This document shows, piece after piece, positions 49,127 through 60,127 of a DNA stretch of 64,000 bases. Location: assembly GCF_050436995.1 (NCBI RefSeq), contig NC_134770.1, positions 746,501 to 810,500 on the forward strand, given 5' to 3'. The notes beneath the pieces are model-generated. The model was not told the DNA's origin. It saw only the letters and a list, made by a program, of their open reading frames with translations, and searched no databases. The position numbers and the translations under genes were made by a program. This stretch comes from Anticarsia gemmatalis. Its lineage: Eukaryota; Arthropoda; Insecta; Lepidoptera; Erebidae. Positions within the stretch are counted from its first letter, which is position 1. Each line of letters starts with the position of its first letter.

Positions 49127-50176
49127 AGACATCCTAACTTTAAACATCATAATGTTGGTATAGAAGTTTAGAAGTCTTGAGAGATTTGGCTCACAACAAA
49201 ATCTCTATCGGTCAGGAATATTGAATCCCTCGTTTCAGTTCGATTTTATTCCCTCGAGCTACTTTACCTTCATTAGAAAACTCCCAAAGCCAAAAAGCTC
49301 ATAAAATACTACACGTATACAGATTGTGATCTTTACGACGTCTTAATATAACATTCAGAGGTAAGCAGTTAGAAGTTTGACCTATATTGCTGCTTGCAAT
49401 ATTTATGAGAACAACATTCGGAGACCGATTCACCGCCCGCAAGCAAAGTGTCGTGTAGAGCTAGTTTTTTTTAGTCTAATACGATAGATACATGTACATT
49501 TAGTTTATAAATACATAGTGAGTGACTAATGAGAGAAATGTTTGTTGTTAATTTTAATTTAGTACTAAAACGGACAACGACAACACGACTGAAGATGAAA
49601 ATTTGTGTCCTATTTTCGAATAAAAGTTAGTCAAACCATTTCCTGATAGGACATTCGGGAAAAATACAACCCTATTACTGGGTTATAAAGCACTTTAGGC
49701 TCTTGTGTCTGAGCGATAGGTGTGACGTAGGAAATAGAAGAAGTATTTAAGTTTTTTTTTTGGGATATTATATGCAGTTTCTTGGAGTTAGACGCCAGTT
49801 ATATCGCAATAGGCTCTCGTCTTCGTCTCGAATCTAAAATAATACATTCAAACGGTGAAATACAGGTGACTTTCGTAGTAACCTCTGTCCACCCTCAAGT
49901 ATAAAAAAGCTTGATAACATAAATAAGAATAAAGCAATGATATAAAAGATCACACTTGACCGTGACCACGTTATTATAATGTGTACAAGTAAAATAGCGC
50001 AGAATTACTTTGAAATTAGTTCGCCATACATTTTGATTGTCTCTGATTCTAATCTGTTTGAATACTAGAGTTTTTTTCGGCAATTTCAGTGATAAGTAGA
50101 AGAAAAAATGGCGAAAGTTTTGAACTAGCTTTGCTTTATAGTAGTGTACAATTAGATATACCTTCTTTCTTTGTTT
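49127..50176. other. Intergenic, no gene seen
   Basis: No gene, RNA or repeat recognised. Confidence 0.5.
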
Positions 50177-50177
50177 G

Positions 50178-50424
50178 TCGTATGGTTAGTGGTCAACCTA
50201 GTGTCAAAGTTGTACAAGCCGCCCGAGAGGCCTTTGACATTGCTTAACGACTATATCTTAGTAGACAACAGCTGGGACCGACATTTTACATGCCCTCCGA
50301 AGCACGGAGACGCCCAGCTCAAATACCACGATGCGGTCACCCATCTATGGAATGACCGCGCTAACAGTTGCTTAACCCACAGATCGTTTACCGACCGGTG
50401 AGCGCAACTGGCTATGGGCGTCTC
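50178..50424 (-). repeat. 5S rRNA-derived SINE type I, copy 4
   Basis: Minus-strand copy with head GGTTAAGCAACTGTTAGCGC and ATAGATGGGTGACCGCATCG, full-length tail. Only about 14 bp separate it from a family B repeat. Confidence 0.75.
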
Positions 50425-50438
50425 AAAGATATACCTGA

Positions 50439-50697
50439 CTAGCTGACCCGCGCAACTTCGCTTGCGTCACATAAGAGAGAATGGGTCAAAATTTCCCCCG
50501 TTTTTGTAACATTTTTCACTGGTACTCTTTTTAAATTGGTAGTAGCGTGATGATATATAGCCTATAACCTTCCTCGATAAATGGACTATCTCACACTAAA
50601 AGAATTTTTCAAATCGGACCAGTAGTTCCTGAGATTAGCGCGTTCAAACAAACAAACAAACAAACAAACTCTTCATCTTTATAATATTAGTATAGAT
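50439..50697 (+). repeat. Interspersed repeat family B, copy 4
   Basis: Starts CTAGCTGACCCGCGCAACTT, ends (CAAA)n and CTTTATAATATTAGTATAGA. One of the best preserved copies. Confidence 0.75.
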
Positions 50698-52440
50698 GAT
50701 CTAAGATACTCGGTTTTGCCTTGTCTCTAATGTTTCGAAATCCTTAATCAAATATTAACAGTATTTTCAGCTATAGGCCCAAATAATTGCATATTTTTTG
50801 ACATAGTTAACTAGACACCTGATCGGTGGTGTGTTACAAAAAGCTCAGGTGCGCAGTAGGAACTCGTAACATGAAATGTATGGATGTGAATGAAGCAAAG
50901 GAAGTTTGTAAGGATCGTACCAAGTGGAGTTCTTTGATCTCTGCCTACCGCTATTTGAAAAATGTGTATGAAAGGAAAGACTTTAAATGAATTAAGGGAT
51001 AGATGGAATCAAAGTTCTTACGGGAATGAAATCAAATTGTAACTCGGGCGAAGTCGGGCCAGTCCGCTAGTCATACATAAATACTATAGTATCTGTATAG
51101 TATCATAGTAGTATAGTATATAGTATATAACAAAGCACAAGTTCGGTACATTAACATAGCAACGACAGAAGTTGATATATGAACAAGGTCCGCGGGACAA
51201 TTAATATACGTCCTTAAAAACACCACACTCATATTTTTATGCAAAGCAGTACTTGTGGCTTAGAGGGTGAAATATAAGACTTGTAAGTAAGAACTTGGGT
51301 TCAAATCATGTAGTTTTACGTTCGGAAGTGGCTTTGCAATCAGGATCCGAAGCAGACAACCGCAGGTTAGCTACTAGTATATCGTAAGATACTTTTATAT
51401 AAGTACCTACATACATACTGCTGTAGCAGGGGTCAGTCGGCTTGATTCCCATAAAATAACTCATAGCTAACCATTATTTTATTTTAATTCTGAAGTTTGT
51501 ATGTTTGCAAAAGTATTCTCGAAACATGGTAGTATAAAGCGGGGTTACATACGTAACATTTGTAAACCTTTGTCTCAACGTAATTGTCTTCCTTTATTTT
51601 GTTTGCGGCTACTTTATTTAATCTCTACATCAACTCAAGGTATACAGGCACAAAATGCCTTTGGCATTAAGTCTATCTTTATAAGTAAAACCACTCCTTA
51701 TTTCTATATAGATAGGCAGAGACCAAAAAAAAGTGAGGTCCTTCGAAGAAAAATCCTATCAGCTGTTTTTGGTATTTATAATTATTTCCTCAGTCAATCT
51801 CCTCATCGAAATGAAAGTGTTTAGCAAATGCTATAATAATCGACATTAGCAGGTGACATTATATGAATGATTCGTGTTATACCCTCATAAAGATACTGTG
51901 CCGTTACTATTTCGTACAATCGTCACTCAAACTAACCGGCCTATAGATTTATAGAAATATCATTCGTGCCCCATGGCTCTGCTTGTGCTTTTTTTCTTGG
52001 AAATAGTAAACAAAAATAAATAAATAATAAACAACAATAAATATAGGTTCAATTAAAATAATAAAATCATTTTTTAAGTTTATTGTCAAACTGTAAATTT
52101 TTTGAAATTAAAAACGATTGGTTTATGGTCATTATTTCTTTACGTATTGATAGAAAATTGACCTAGTTTTGTATTTAGAAGAAAGTAACCTTTCTACAGC
52201 CTGTTTTTAACCTACTTCAAAAAAAGGAGGAGGTTTTCAATTCGTCGCGATATTTTTTTTGTTGTCTACTAGACTTTAAATAAAACATATATCTGTACTA
52301 TTAAAAATTTATTATAGGACTAGACAAAGTATTTTTACGTATTCAAACATATCTTCTAGACTTTGGCAATAAGAAAACGAGAACACCGCAAACTGAAACA
52401 AAACATAATTGCTTTAATTAATACTTAATGTATAACATCT
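50698..52440. other. Intergenic, 3' flank of the transporter gene
   Basis: No supported gene. Contains a TAGTAT-rich stretch (51085-51130), a repeat scrap near 51705-51735 (AGATAGGCAGAGACCAAA) and a repeat scrap near 52205-52250. A 107-codon frame at 51501 overlaps the first scrap and is not credible as a gene. Minus-strand poly(A) candidates for the transporter are ATTAAA at 52413-52418 and AATAAA at 52308-52313. Confidence 0.45.
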
Positions 52441-52544
52441 TTAGATTAGTAGCGCAATTCTACATAATCTGTACTGTCGAGTATCATGAGTTTGACATTT
52501 AGAATGTACTGCCAAAATAGTTCCTACGACGCCCGTAAGAAGCG
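52441..52544 (-). CDS. Transporter exon 11 (stop codon)
   Basis: 104 bp after CTGATCAG, encoding PLLTGVVGTILAVHSKCQTH and a short tail ending RIALLI, stop TAA at 52443-52441. The acceptor is pyrimidine-poor, so this is the least certain exon, but it restores a hydrophobic last helix and the frame. Confidence 0.75.
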
Positions 52545-55500
52545 CTGATCAGATTTTCATACAAAATTTCTCGATGACATGCCGGTTGTCGGTAGTCGAT
52601 ACTAGTAGAGAATCGAGCTATTGGAAATAAAAATATTGTATATATTCTTGAAGTAAAACTATTGTATCTTTGAAGTACCGCAAACCTACGTCTTTTCCCC
52701 ATGGTATACTTACGCAGCAGTAGACCGCCAAACAAATAGAACATGGTTTCACACGCATTGTTGATGAGTAGACCGGCCACGTTGGTACCGATGATGGAGC
52801 CTGTACGACCCAGCATCATGGACAGACTTACTGCCATACCCCTGAAATTACATCACCATTATAGAAGTACTCTTTAAAGACTTAGGTGAAAGAATAAAGA
52901 TGAGAATGGTCATGTCTTGCTTAAGACCTAGGCAAAAGGATAAAGATGTGGTTTTTTGTTAGACCAGCCATTGGATTACAGCCGAGTAAGCTCAGCAAAG
53001 ACTTATCAATATTTTAGCATTTTTACGTCTGTCTGCACTTAGCACCTTGGAAATCGACCCAATGAACTGATTAAAAGGAAAAAATAACTGGTTAAAAGTA
53101 AAAAGTCGGTCCCGGTTGTTGTCTACTAAGATAACAGTCGTTAAGCTATGTCAAGGGCCTCCGGGCGGCTTGAACAACGTTGACACTAGGTTGACTACTA
53201 ACCATACGACAAACAACAACAACATTTGATCATAGAATCTTTAAATAATATCAACCATATTTTCCTATTCATCTAAGCAAACGGCATTATTTGGTGTCTG
53301 CAAACCTCCATAAGGAGCGACACTAAACACGTGATTTAAGTAGTATTTTTTTCAAATATTTGAACTACACTGTTAATCGTCGTACCTCAAATGTGTAGGG
53401 AATATTTCGACGGCGTACGCGTTGACAGGCCCCATAGCGAGCGCCATGATGGGGAACGATGACATGAGCACCGCGAACAACACGTCGTTTGTTATCACGT
53501 TGATAAGAATTGCGAACGTACCTGGAGAAAAAACATTATTATTTGTTTAATATTATTCATTATCATTCCTAAAAAAGAAAATTTCTGAAAGATTTCATTT
53601 ATCTTTTACCAACTTTGAGAAACTGGAAAGTTATTGTTTGTTGCAACGCTCAAATATCGGAAACTTTTAGTCAGATTTAAAAAAAATTGTGTATGAATGT
53701 GGCTTTCCTGACTGTTGTAGTAATTTTGATGATGTTGGAAGTTACAAATTGAAATTATCTACGAATGAGACATAGTTTTAATGAAATTAATTTTGGAAAA
53801 CATGTAAATCTAGATACATTAAATTGCTTTACACCTGAAGTGCCAATCAAAGCGACTCTTAAAACGAGCAAATTAAACCACTTATCCCCTTCGTAATAAA
53901 CTCATATAAAACGCTATACTTATATGAGCTTTAACGCTATTAAATAGATAAACTACCGCCAAATGTACCTCAGAAACCGAGTGCATGTCATTCAGTCACC
54001 TTTAAGTTTATATTTAGACGTTCTTACCAATAAGAAAGAAACATATAAGCAGCAAGTTCTTCTTGCCGATGAACTTGACGGTGGAGCTGACGACAAGCGC
54101 TATGACCGCACAGCTGATCTGAGCCACCGAGTTCACCAGAAACGTGATCTCGTCTATACTGTCGTCGCATTCTGCGTCCTCAGTAGACGTCTGTAACAGC
54201 GCAATAAATAAATATCGTGGGACAACTCACACACGGTCATTTGATTCCAAATTAAGCAGAGCTTGTACTATGGTAACCAAATAACTGATAAGCATACTTC
54301 TAAATACATACTTAGGTATATAGATAAATTAACAACTAGGCTCACAACATATACTCGTGCTCATCACACAAAGATATGTCCCGGACGGGATTCGAACCCA
54401 CCACACGTGGCGCTACGATTGTTGCGGCGAGGTGACCGCTTAAACCACTGCGCCAAACGTGCAGTTTATAATAAAATAGTGAATCCATAGATAGTTTAAA
54501 GATATCTCTTGTAACTGGCCAGAATTATTTATTCTTCTGATTGATTCTTTACAGATTGGTCCATTTGACTTGAGCTCAAAGAAAATTACATGGGTCCTGC
54601 CAATCTGACAAACATCTATCATATCACTCCTTTTTCCGATAGAGGTAGGCAGAGACCAAAGAACTTAATAAACTTGAACTCTCCCAATCTTATTGTATTT
54701 GTAGATTAAAGTTTTTCAATGAAAAGTTACAGTCTCCACAATCTCCTAAAACAAATATTAAAGAGGGCTTCCAACTTCTACTTCTTTATTTTCACTTTAC
54801 CTGGTTTAATCTGTCAGCAATAACTTGACACGCTGTCTTGCCTTCTCCACCTCCAGTCAACACTCTGTTCAGTACATCTGGTACCCACATGTAAAGACCA
54901 TTTAACCTGAAAAACAAAGTAGTAACATTATGTAAACATTACATTTCTATGTGTTTAAAAAACCTTTTAAACAGGTTATGTATACTCTTCCACGCAAAAA
55001 GTACTGATGAGATTTTATGTAGCATGTGTATTGTGTATTTTATCTCAATTAATAAATTGTATGCTAGATGTTTTCCACTTAGACGGCAGTATTTTATATT
55101 CGTGTTATTGTCAATATTCTTAGAAATGTCATCTTCTCACCTATAAAATTGCAAGCAGTATAGTTTGTATAAATAACACTTACACAGAAAAGATCCCAAA
55201 TAATAGAAATCCATTGAGTAGCAGCCACTTCAAGTATGACCACTTTAGTAAAGGTACGGTTTGTTCCTTCAATGATGTTATGAAACTTCCTTTAGATCTG
55301 TCGTTTGGTGGCGCTATTAGTTTCTTTATCTGAAAACATGACGAGAAATTACTGAGTACTGCTATTTAAGCGATAACACAATGAAAATGTATGTGTCGGC
55401 CAAAAATTGGATATGAAAAATGCTGTTATAAATGCTTTTCTACTAGTTGAGGCTGTATTTTGATTTAAAAGCCTCTGAAGAATCTGAGCAGGGATAGGTA

Positions 55501-58500
55501 GATAAAAGCATTGGTTCATATTTTTACCATTGTGGTTTAGTTTTAGGAAATTACACCCGAAAAGAACTCTTTACAAGTCTATCTCATCACAACCAATATT
55601 TAAAAAAATTTTGATAGTCTTGCTTTTATGATTTAGTTTTGGAAATGACACTCGTAAAGAAGCCAGTGTGATCTTTAAGCACTTTGAAATCTTCTGTTTT
55701 TAGAGATCCGACTCCAGAATCTTTAGAAACCAACTTCAAACCAGTCACTTAAAACTACATATATTCGTATAGTCCACTCACAGGATATTCCTCCGGCGAT
55801 TTCCGTTTATTCCCCGCATACATCTTCTGCAAAACAGCAAGCGCTTCATCATACCTCTCTTGAGAGACCAGGTACTTAGGGCTCTCAGGGCCGAAGCTCA
55901 ATATACCAGCGGTCACAAAGAACAGTGACGCGTAGATCATGGTCAGGAGACGCCAGGGTCGGAAGATGTAGAGGCCGAATGATATTCTGAAGTCCAGGGG
56001 TAGGATGGCCCAGGCTAGGACTGAAATAAAAATAAATAAATTTAAACCATTCATGTCCCACTGCTGGGCAAGGGTCTCCTCCCGTAATGAGGGAGGGGCT
56101 AGGCCTTGAGTCCACCACGCTGGCCAAGTGCGGGTTGGGGACTTTGCATGTCCTCAATAAATATTTTTTAAACAAATTTTAGGCATGCAAGGTTTCCTCA
56201 CGATGTTTTCCTTCACCGCTGGAGCATGTGATAATTATTTCTAACACACACATAGCTTCGAAAAGTCATTGGTGTGTTGCCTCGGATTCGAACCTGCGAC
56301 CACTTGCGTGGAAGGTGTCGACTTATACCACTCGGCTATCACTGCTACTGAAATAAATTACCTTTTTGTGGAACTGCACCAAAACTAATACCAGTGTCGT
56401 GATAATAAACCTACGTATGTGTTAGGAGCTTCTTACAAAGTGTATAGTCACTAATAGTCAGAAACATCTTTTTGGAAAACACATGTTGCAGGTTTTCCAA
56501 AGATGTTTGGTGAGATTGGCAGAATAACAATTACCTCTTGTTAGTCCAGAAAATTAAGTCAGTAAAAAATCTAGTAAGAAAGTAAGTAAAAAACCATGAA
56601 GTTTCCATTTTGTCTGCGTAAACAAAACCAGACAAGAGACTTGAAATAGTAACCAATCTCTGAATTTCTAAAAATATATCAGACTTGCTGACCCGCGCAA
56701 CTTCGCTTGCGTCACATAAGAGAGAATTTCCCCGTTTTTGTAATTTTTTTTACTGTTGCTCTGCTCTTATTGGTCGTAGCGTGATGATATAGCCTATAGC
56801 CTTCCTAGATAAATGGGCTATCTAACATTGAAATAATTTTTCAAATCAGACCAGTAGTTCCTGATATTAGCGCGTTCAAACAAACAAACTCTTCAGCTTT
56901 ATAATATTAGTATAGATTTACATAGAAATCTAAGAGTAGCTACCTTTTCAATAATATTTCTTCATCATTCAGTAGAATAAGAAATATACTTACGTGGCAC
57001 TAAAGCGGTTCCAGTGATTTGCAGAGCGTTGGTGACAGATAATATTATATCTCTATACTTTGACGGAAGAATCTCTCCGATGAAAGTGTAAGGAACTGCT
57101 GATGGACATGCTAGACTGTTGGGAGAAAAACGAGTAGTTATTCGACTTACAAGCGGCTCGTAACCCATAGCTCTTCTTATAGTAGAGAAATAAGATTTAG
57201 ACCGGAAAGAATCATAAAACTTGCTTATTAAAACATTCTTGAAGTCGTATCCAGTTTAAGAAATCGTAGATGTCCTGTGCGTAGAATTATGGCTCAATTT
57301 TATTTAATATAGTGCCAATTGCAGAATAGGATTTAAATATACCTGATAAAAAGATCTTGTTCATTTAAAATATTTTCATAAAAAATCATATTTTTCTTCC
57401 ATATAACCTTAAAGCAAGCTTTATCTTTAAAGATTATAAATATTTTAAATCCTTACCACAATGACGTAAGTAGTTTACAAATAGCGAAGCCGGTGAGATC
57501 AGGCATAAATCCAGACAGTACACTGAAGAGCCCGGCCGCCAGTGAACTGTATATGACCGTCTTCTTCCTGCCACACGTGTCTACCAGGTAACCCCACGGA
57601 TATGACGTCAGGATAATACCTGGAAATAAGAGTTTTACAAAATGATCTAAGGAAAAGACCGAAATAATAAATATTTTGAATAAAAGTATTTACTAAACTA
57701 AAAATAAATGTAAATAAAAATATGCTTTTCCGATATAATATGACTAGCTTTCCCCGCGGCTTTGCCCGCGTGGAATTTCTTTGCGAGTGCGAGTTGGACT
57801 CGCAGGGATAGGGTTTCGTATAATTATTTATAAAGATGGCAAATAAAACACGTTCGTTTTATGGAAGCTCACTTAATTTTTGTTGTTCCGTTTATTTTTT
57901 TATTTAATATATAATGTCATAGTAGGTAACCTTTTAACAAAATCAAATTTATAAAAAACTAGCTGACCCGGCGAACTTCGTACCACCCAACAGGTGATAC
58001 TTTTTAATTTTTTTTTATTTTTCTCTCCGCAAAAACCATCCAACCTACTTCAAGAAATATTACAAAAAAGAATTAGTGAAATCGGTTCAGCCGTTCTTGA
58101 GTTAACGCTTAGCAACACATTTGGCGATTTTATATTAAGGAGATTGAATTTATATTAAGATTATATATAAGATATAGGCGTCGGGATTTCCAATGCTCAA
58201 TTTATGATAATTAGACCATAATTAGTATTGATAAGTATATTCAGACTGACTGTAATTTATTGCTTCTAAATTGTTAAGGAAAACTTTATCTGAAACCCTG
58301 ATTAATATCAAAACAAATTCAATAAGAGTATTTTATCAAACTTGTTATATGAAAACATTCATAACGACGCCTATCAAATAATAATTTAATAAAAACGTAA
58401 ACAATTACTTAATAGTATGTTATCTTTTTTAATATTATTTACATCCATTGATAACAGTTATTATTATCGCAAGTAACTAAGGAGGAAAATATTTCAATTT

Positions 58501-60028
58501 ATAGGCACCTCCCACACAGGTGGTCGAACCCGGACAACACACCAATGATTTTTCAAAGTACTTATGTGTGTGTTAGAAATAATTATCACTTGTTCCAACG
58601 GTGAAGGAAAACATCGTGATGCAACCTTGCTTGCCTGAAAGTTCTTTAAAGCAATTGTTGAACTTACTAGATTTGGTGATACTACTAAATCAAATCATCC
58701 AATTTTATTCATTTAGATCAAAAGTCCTCAACCCGAACTTGGCCAGCGTAGTGGACTCAAGGCCTAATCTCTTCTTCATTACGGGAGGAGACGCTTGGCC
58801 AGCAGTGGGACATTAAGAGTTATGTTTATTATGTTTTTAATTTTAAATATTTTCTAGTATTGAAATAGCGCACTGCTTACGTGGCGCGTCCGCAGTTGCG
58901 GCGTAAATGTTTCAAGTTGGCTCTTTGGTCGGGTCAAACTGTTATTTCTGAGATTTTCTACTTCCCCATAGCTAGTAAGTTTAGAAGGGGCACCTTAAAC
59001 TTCAGTTTCTGCACCTAACCTCTCGCTGGTCGAGTTGGTAATCCGGGCTATGAGAGTGATGGAATAGAAAGCGTACCTGTGTATTTTGCACACACTTGGA
59101 CACTATAAACAAAGTCTAGTATATAAGATGGTTTGACCACTGAACAAAGTCCCACACAATACACTGTTAGCTGGGCCTAGTAAAGGACATTATAAACATA
59201 CCAATATAAGGTATAGAAGCCACCAGGCCTCTCTGACTGTCAGTCATCTGAAGGTCGCAGACGGCAGCCGGCAGCACCAGCGACAGACCGATCAGTTCCA
59301 CGATCGCTGCTATTAGCAGCAACGCCACTGCGAGACTGTATTTGAGGTTGTACCTGCCAATACCTGCAATAAAAACGAAATGGTTTTTTGTGGCAAGGAG
59401 TCTATGAGGAATACTTTTGTACAGATTCTCATATACATATGTATCTTGTAATTCATTTATGCCGAGTTAGTCAGAATCGTAACAAGAGGCGTTTTATAGT
59501 CTCTCTCTCTGACTTACCCCATAGAATTATAGAAATAAGTTTTGATTTAATGTTATGATGTATGTGACTAATATCGAAACTCATATTTTTTTTTAGTACA
59601 AAGTGCTATTTGTCTTGTAATCATTTCTATTGAATGTTCTCAATAGTAGTCCAGAGTTTGGTAACGTGCGTGTTATATGTTAACGATTAAATGCGAGTGT
59701 CTTTCGTGCACCTCTGCCTACACCTTTTGGTAAAAAAAGGCTTGTAAATAACATAATATTACGTTGTGCTTTATTTAATAAGGTCATATGACGATGAAAA
59801 ATAATGGCAATTAATGACAATTCTGCTCACTAGCTCCACATTCTGAACGAACGATATATATGTTAAATGTAATTATCTATCTTTATATTTTTTAAACGTA
59901 AGAAATTCTTCCTATTAATTCTTTGGAAAAACAAACTGTTTATAAATACCTGCCACCTCCAACGCTTGGTCCAGATCGGCAGCATTGTCATCTATTTTCT
60001 CACTCACAGTCTTCACTCTACCTTCCAT
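52441..60028 (-). CDS. SV2-like major facilitator superfamily transporter, complete
   Basis: Eleven exons on the minus strand, 1548 nt, 515 residues, about the usual size for insect SV2-like (SLC22-related) transporters. The start is MEGRVKTVSEKIDDNAADLD, then GIGRYN before the first membrane segment (about 36-58). Motif A of the superfamily, GYLVDTCGRKK, is at 90-100 in the loop after helix 2. GPESPKYL at 219-226 follows helix 6. VEIFPTHLRG near 431-440 is the second-half family motif. The loop at 320-360, after helix 7, is polar and acidic. All introns are GT/AG and every junction keeps frame. Substrate unknown: related proteins are called synaptic vesicle glycoprotein 2-like or organic cation/carnitine transporter-like, but nothing here fixes a substrate. 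Several introns and the immediate upstream region carry transposon copies. Confidence 0.93.
52714..52841 (-). CDS. Transporter exon 10, helix 11
   Basis: 128 bp encoding GMAVSLSMMLGRTGSIIGTN, VAGLLINNACETMFYLFGGL and LL. The GR-G---G-N pattern fits helix 11 of SV2-like proteins. If the next intron were retained, the frame would run on into a hydrophilic tail and lose the last helix. Confidence 0.92.
52842..53385 (-). other. Transporter intron 9 with 5S-SINE tail
   Basis: 544 bp. 53101-53213 is a plus-strand tail fragment of the type I 5S-SINE (GGTCCCGGTTGTTGTCTACT to TTGACTACTAACCATACGAC) without its 5S head. Confidence 0.7.
53386..53521 (-). CDS. Transporter exon 9, helices 9-10 and second-half motif
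   Basis: 136 bp encoding TFAILINVITNDVLFAVLMS and MGPVNAYAVEIFPTHLR. The N-Y-VEIFPTHLRG motif is the second-half counterpart of the loop after helix 4. Confidence 0.93.
53522..54027 (-). other. Transporter intron 8 with fold-back MITE fragment
   Basis: 506 bp. Copy 5 of the fold-back MITE (53898-53980, left arm mostly lost) ends 47 bp from the donor of exon 8. Confidence 0.7.
53898..53980. mobile_element. Fold-back MITE, copy 5, truncated
   Basis: Right arm TAGATAAACTACCGCCAAAT then GTACCTCAGAAACCGA is intact. The left arm is reduced to the loop-proximal ACTCATATAAAACGCTAT. Confidence 0.7.
54028..54190 (-). CDS. Transporter exon 8, acidic loop and helix 8-9
   Basis: 163 bp encoding TSTEDAECDDSIDEITFLVN, SVAQISCAVIALVVSSTVKF and GKKNLLLICFFLI. 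The cysteine-containing acidic start completes the loop after helix 7. Confidence 0.92.
54191..54800 (-). other. Transporter intron 7 with SINE
   Basis: 610 bp. Contains a minus-strand family D SINE (54213-54470) and a repeat scrap near 54617-54665 (GATAGAGGTAGGCAGAGACC). Confidence 0.7.
54213..54470 (-). repeat. tRNA-derived SINE family D, copy 3
   Basis: Minus strand reads GTTTGGCGCAGTGGTTTAAG, then GTGGGTTCGAATCCCGTCC with a perfect T-arm-like stem, and GTGTGATGAGCACGAGTATA. The best preserved copy. Same strand as the transporter. Confidence 0.85.
54801..54906 (-). CDS. Transporter exon 7, helix 7 end and extracellular/lumenal loop
   Basis: 106 bp encoding LNGLYMWVPDVLNRVLTGGG and EGKTACQVIADRLNQ. 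The YMW-PD-LNR pattern after helix 7 is typical of SV2-like proteins. Confidence 0.92.
55184..55329 (-). CDS. Transporter exon 6, central cytosolic loop and helix 7 start
   Basis: 146 bp encoding IKKLIAPPNDRSKGSFITSL, then LLKWSYLKWLLLNGFLLFGI. The loop between the two six-helix halves is basic, as expected on the cytosolic side. Confidence 0.92.
55330..55781 (-). other. Transporter intron 5
   Basis: 452 bp, GTGAGT to TGTTTTCAG on the minus strand. No repeat recognised. Confidence 0.7.
55782..56020 (-). CDS. Transporter exon 5, helix 6 and PESPKYL motif
   Basis: 239 bp encoding LLAWAILPLDFRISFGLYIF, RPWRLL, a hydrophobic segment, and GPESPKYLVSQERYDEALAV. The PESPKYL motif marks the SV2/SLC22 group. 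Phase 0 at the 3' end (TATCCT|GTGAGT). Confidence 0.94.
56038..56352 (-). repeat. tRNA-derived SINE family E, full length
   Basis: Minus strand: GATAGCCGAGTGGTATAAGT (A box), CGCAGGTTCGAATCCGAGGC (B box), body GTTAGAAATAATTATCACAT, and 3' end GGGAGGAGACCCTTGCCCAG then AGTGGGACATGAA. About 315 bp; it defines the family for the fragments elsewhere. Confidence 0.85.
56683..56917 (+). repeat. Interspersed repeat family B, copy 5
   Basis: Starts TTGCTGACCCGCGCAACTTC and ends TTATAATATTAGTATAGAT after only two CAAA units, so a shorter tail than the other copies. Antisense to the transporter. Confidence 0.72.
56994..57115 (-). CDS. Transporter exon 4, helices 4-5
   Basis: 122 bp encoding LACPSAVPYTFIGEILPSKY and RDIILSVTNALQITGTALVP. 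The Y-FIGE-LP-KYR pattern is the conserved loop between helices 4 and 5. Confidence 0.92.
57116..57456 (-). other. Transporter intron 3
   Basis: 341 bp, GTAAGG to TCCCAACAG on the minus strand. AT-rich, nothing recognised. Confidence 0.7.
57457..57619 (-). CDS. Transporter exon 3, motif A and helices 2-3
   Basis: 163 bp encoding GIILTSYPWGYLVDTCGRKK and TVIYSSLAAGLFSVLSGFMP. The D-x-C-GRKK stretch is the conserved loop between helices 2 and 3 of major facilitators. Confidence 0.93.
57620..59201 (-). other. Transporter intron 2 with several repeats
   Basis: 1582 bp. Holds a family E SINE (58507-58813), an RTE-like LINE end at 57953-58155 (CTAGCTGACCCGGCGAACTT), another LINE-end scrap near 57745 (TTTCCCCGCGGCTTTGCCCG) and a tRNA-like scrap near 59020-59090. 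Confidence 0.65.
58507..58813 (+). repeat. tRNA-derived SINE family E, 5'-truncated
   Basis: Begins inside the B box region (GGTGGTCGAACCCGGACAAC) and has the body GAAATAATTATCACTTGTTC. It ends ACGGGAGGAGACGCTTGGCC and AGCAGTGGGACATTA. Antisense to the transporter gene. Confidence 0.75.
59202..59363 (-). CDS. Transporter exon 2, helix 1
   Basis: 162 bp encoding GIGRYNLKYSLAVALLLIAA and on to LVLPAAVCDLQMTDSQRGLV. Contains the first membrane segment and the short loop after it. Confidence 0.92.
59364..59949 (-). other. Transporter intron 1
   Basis: 586 bp, GTATTT to TTTATTGCAG (minus strand). 59700-59745 contains a scrap of a common repeat (GTGCACCTCTGCCTACACC). No exon. Confidence 0.7.
59950..60028 (-). 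CDS. Transporter exon 1 (start codon)
   Basis: 79 bp. ATG at 60028-60026 in the context AACAACAATGG. Encodes a cytosolic N terminus with KIDDNAADLDQALEVA, typical of lepidopteran SV2-like proteins. Donor G|GTATTT. Confidence 0.88.
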
Positions 60029-60059
60029 TGTTGTTTAACCTAACTAACTAACACATAAC

Positions 60060-60100
60060 ACTAGTCACTATCTAACTGTCGTCTAAATATATACCAAAGT
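60060..60100 (-). promoter_or_regulatory. Candidate TATA box of the transporter
   Basis: On the minus strand TATATATT at 60093-60086 lies about 60 bp upstream of the ATG, leaving room for a short 5' leader. No clear initiator follows. A more distant promoter with a non-coding first exon is possible. Confidence 0.35.
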
Positions 60101-60127
60101 GTGTTAAGTTTTATCACATAGCAATAA

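Larger units (their letters stand above)
56021..56993 (-). other. Transporter intron 4 with SINE and LINE end
   Basis: 973 bp. It carries a full SINE of family E (56038-56352) and a family B repeat (56683-56917). The SINE starts only about 17 bp from exon 5. Confidence 0.7.

Noticed and set aside
51501..51824. 107-codon open frame
   Set aside because: Overlaps an interspersed repeat scrap (AGATAGGCAGAGACCAAA) and has no recognisable domain or splice context.
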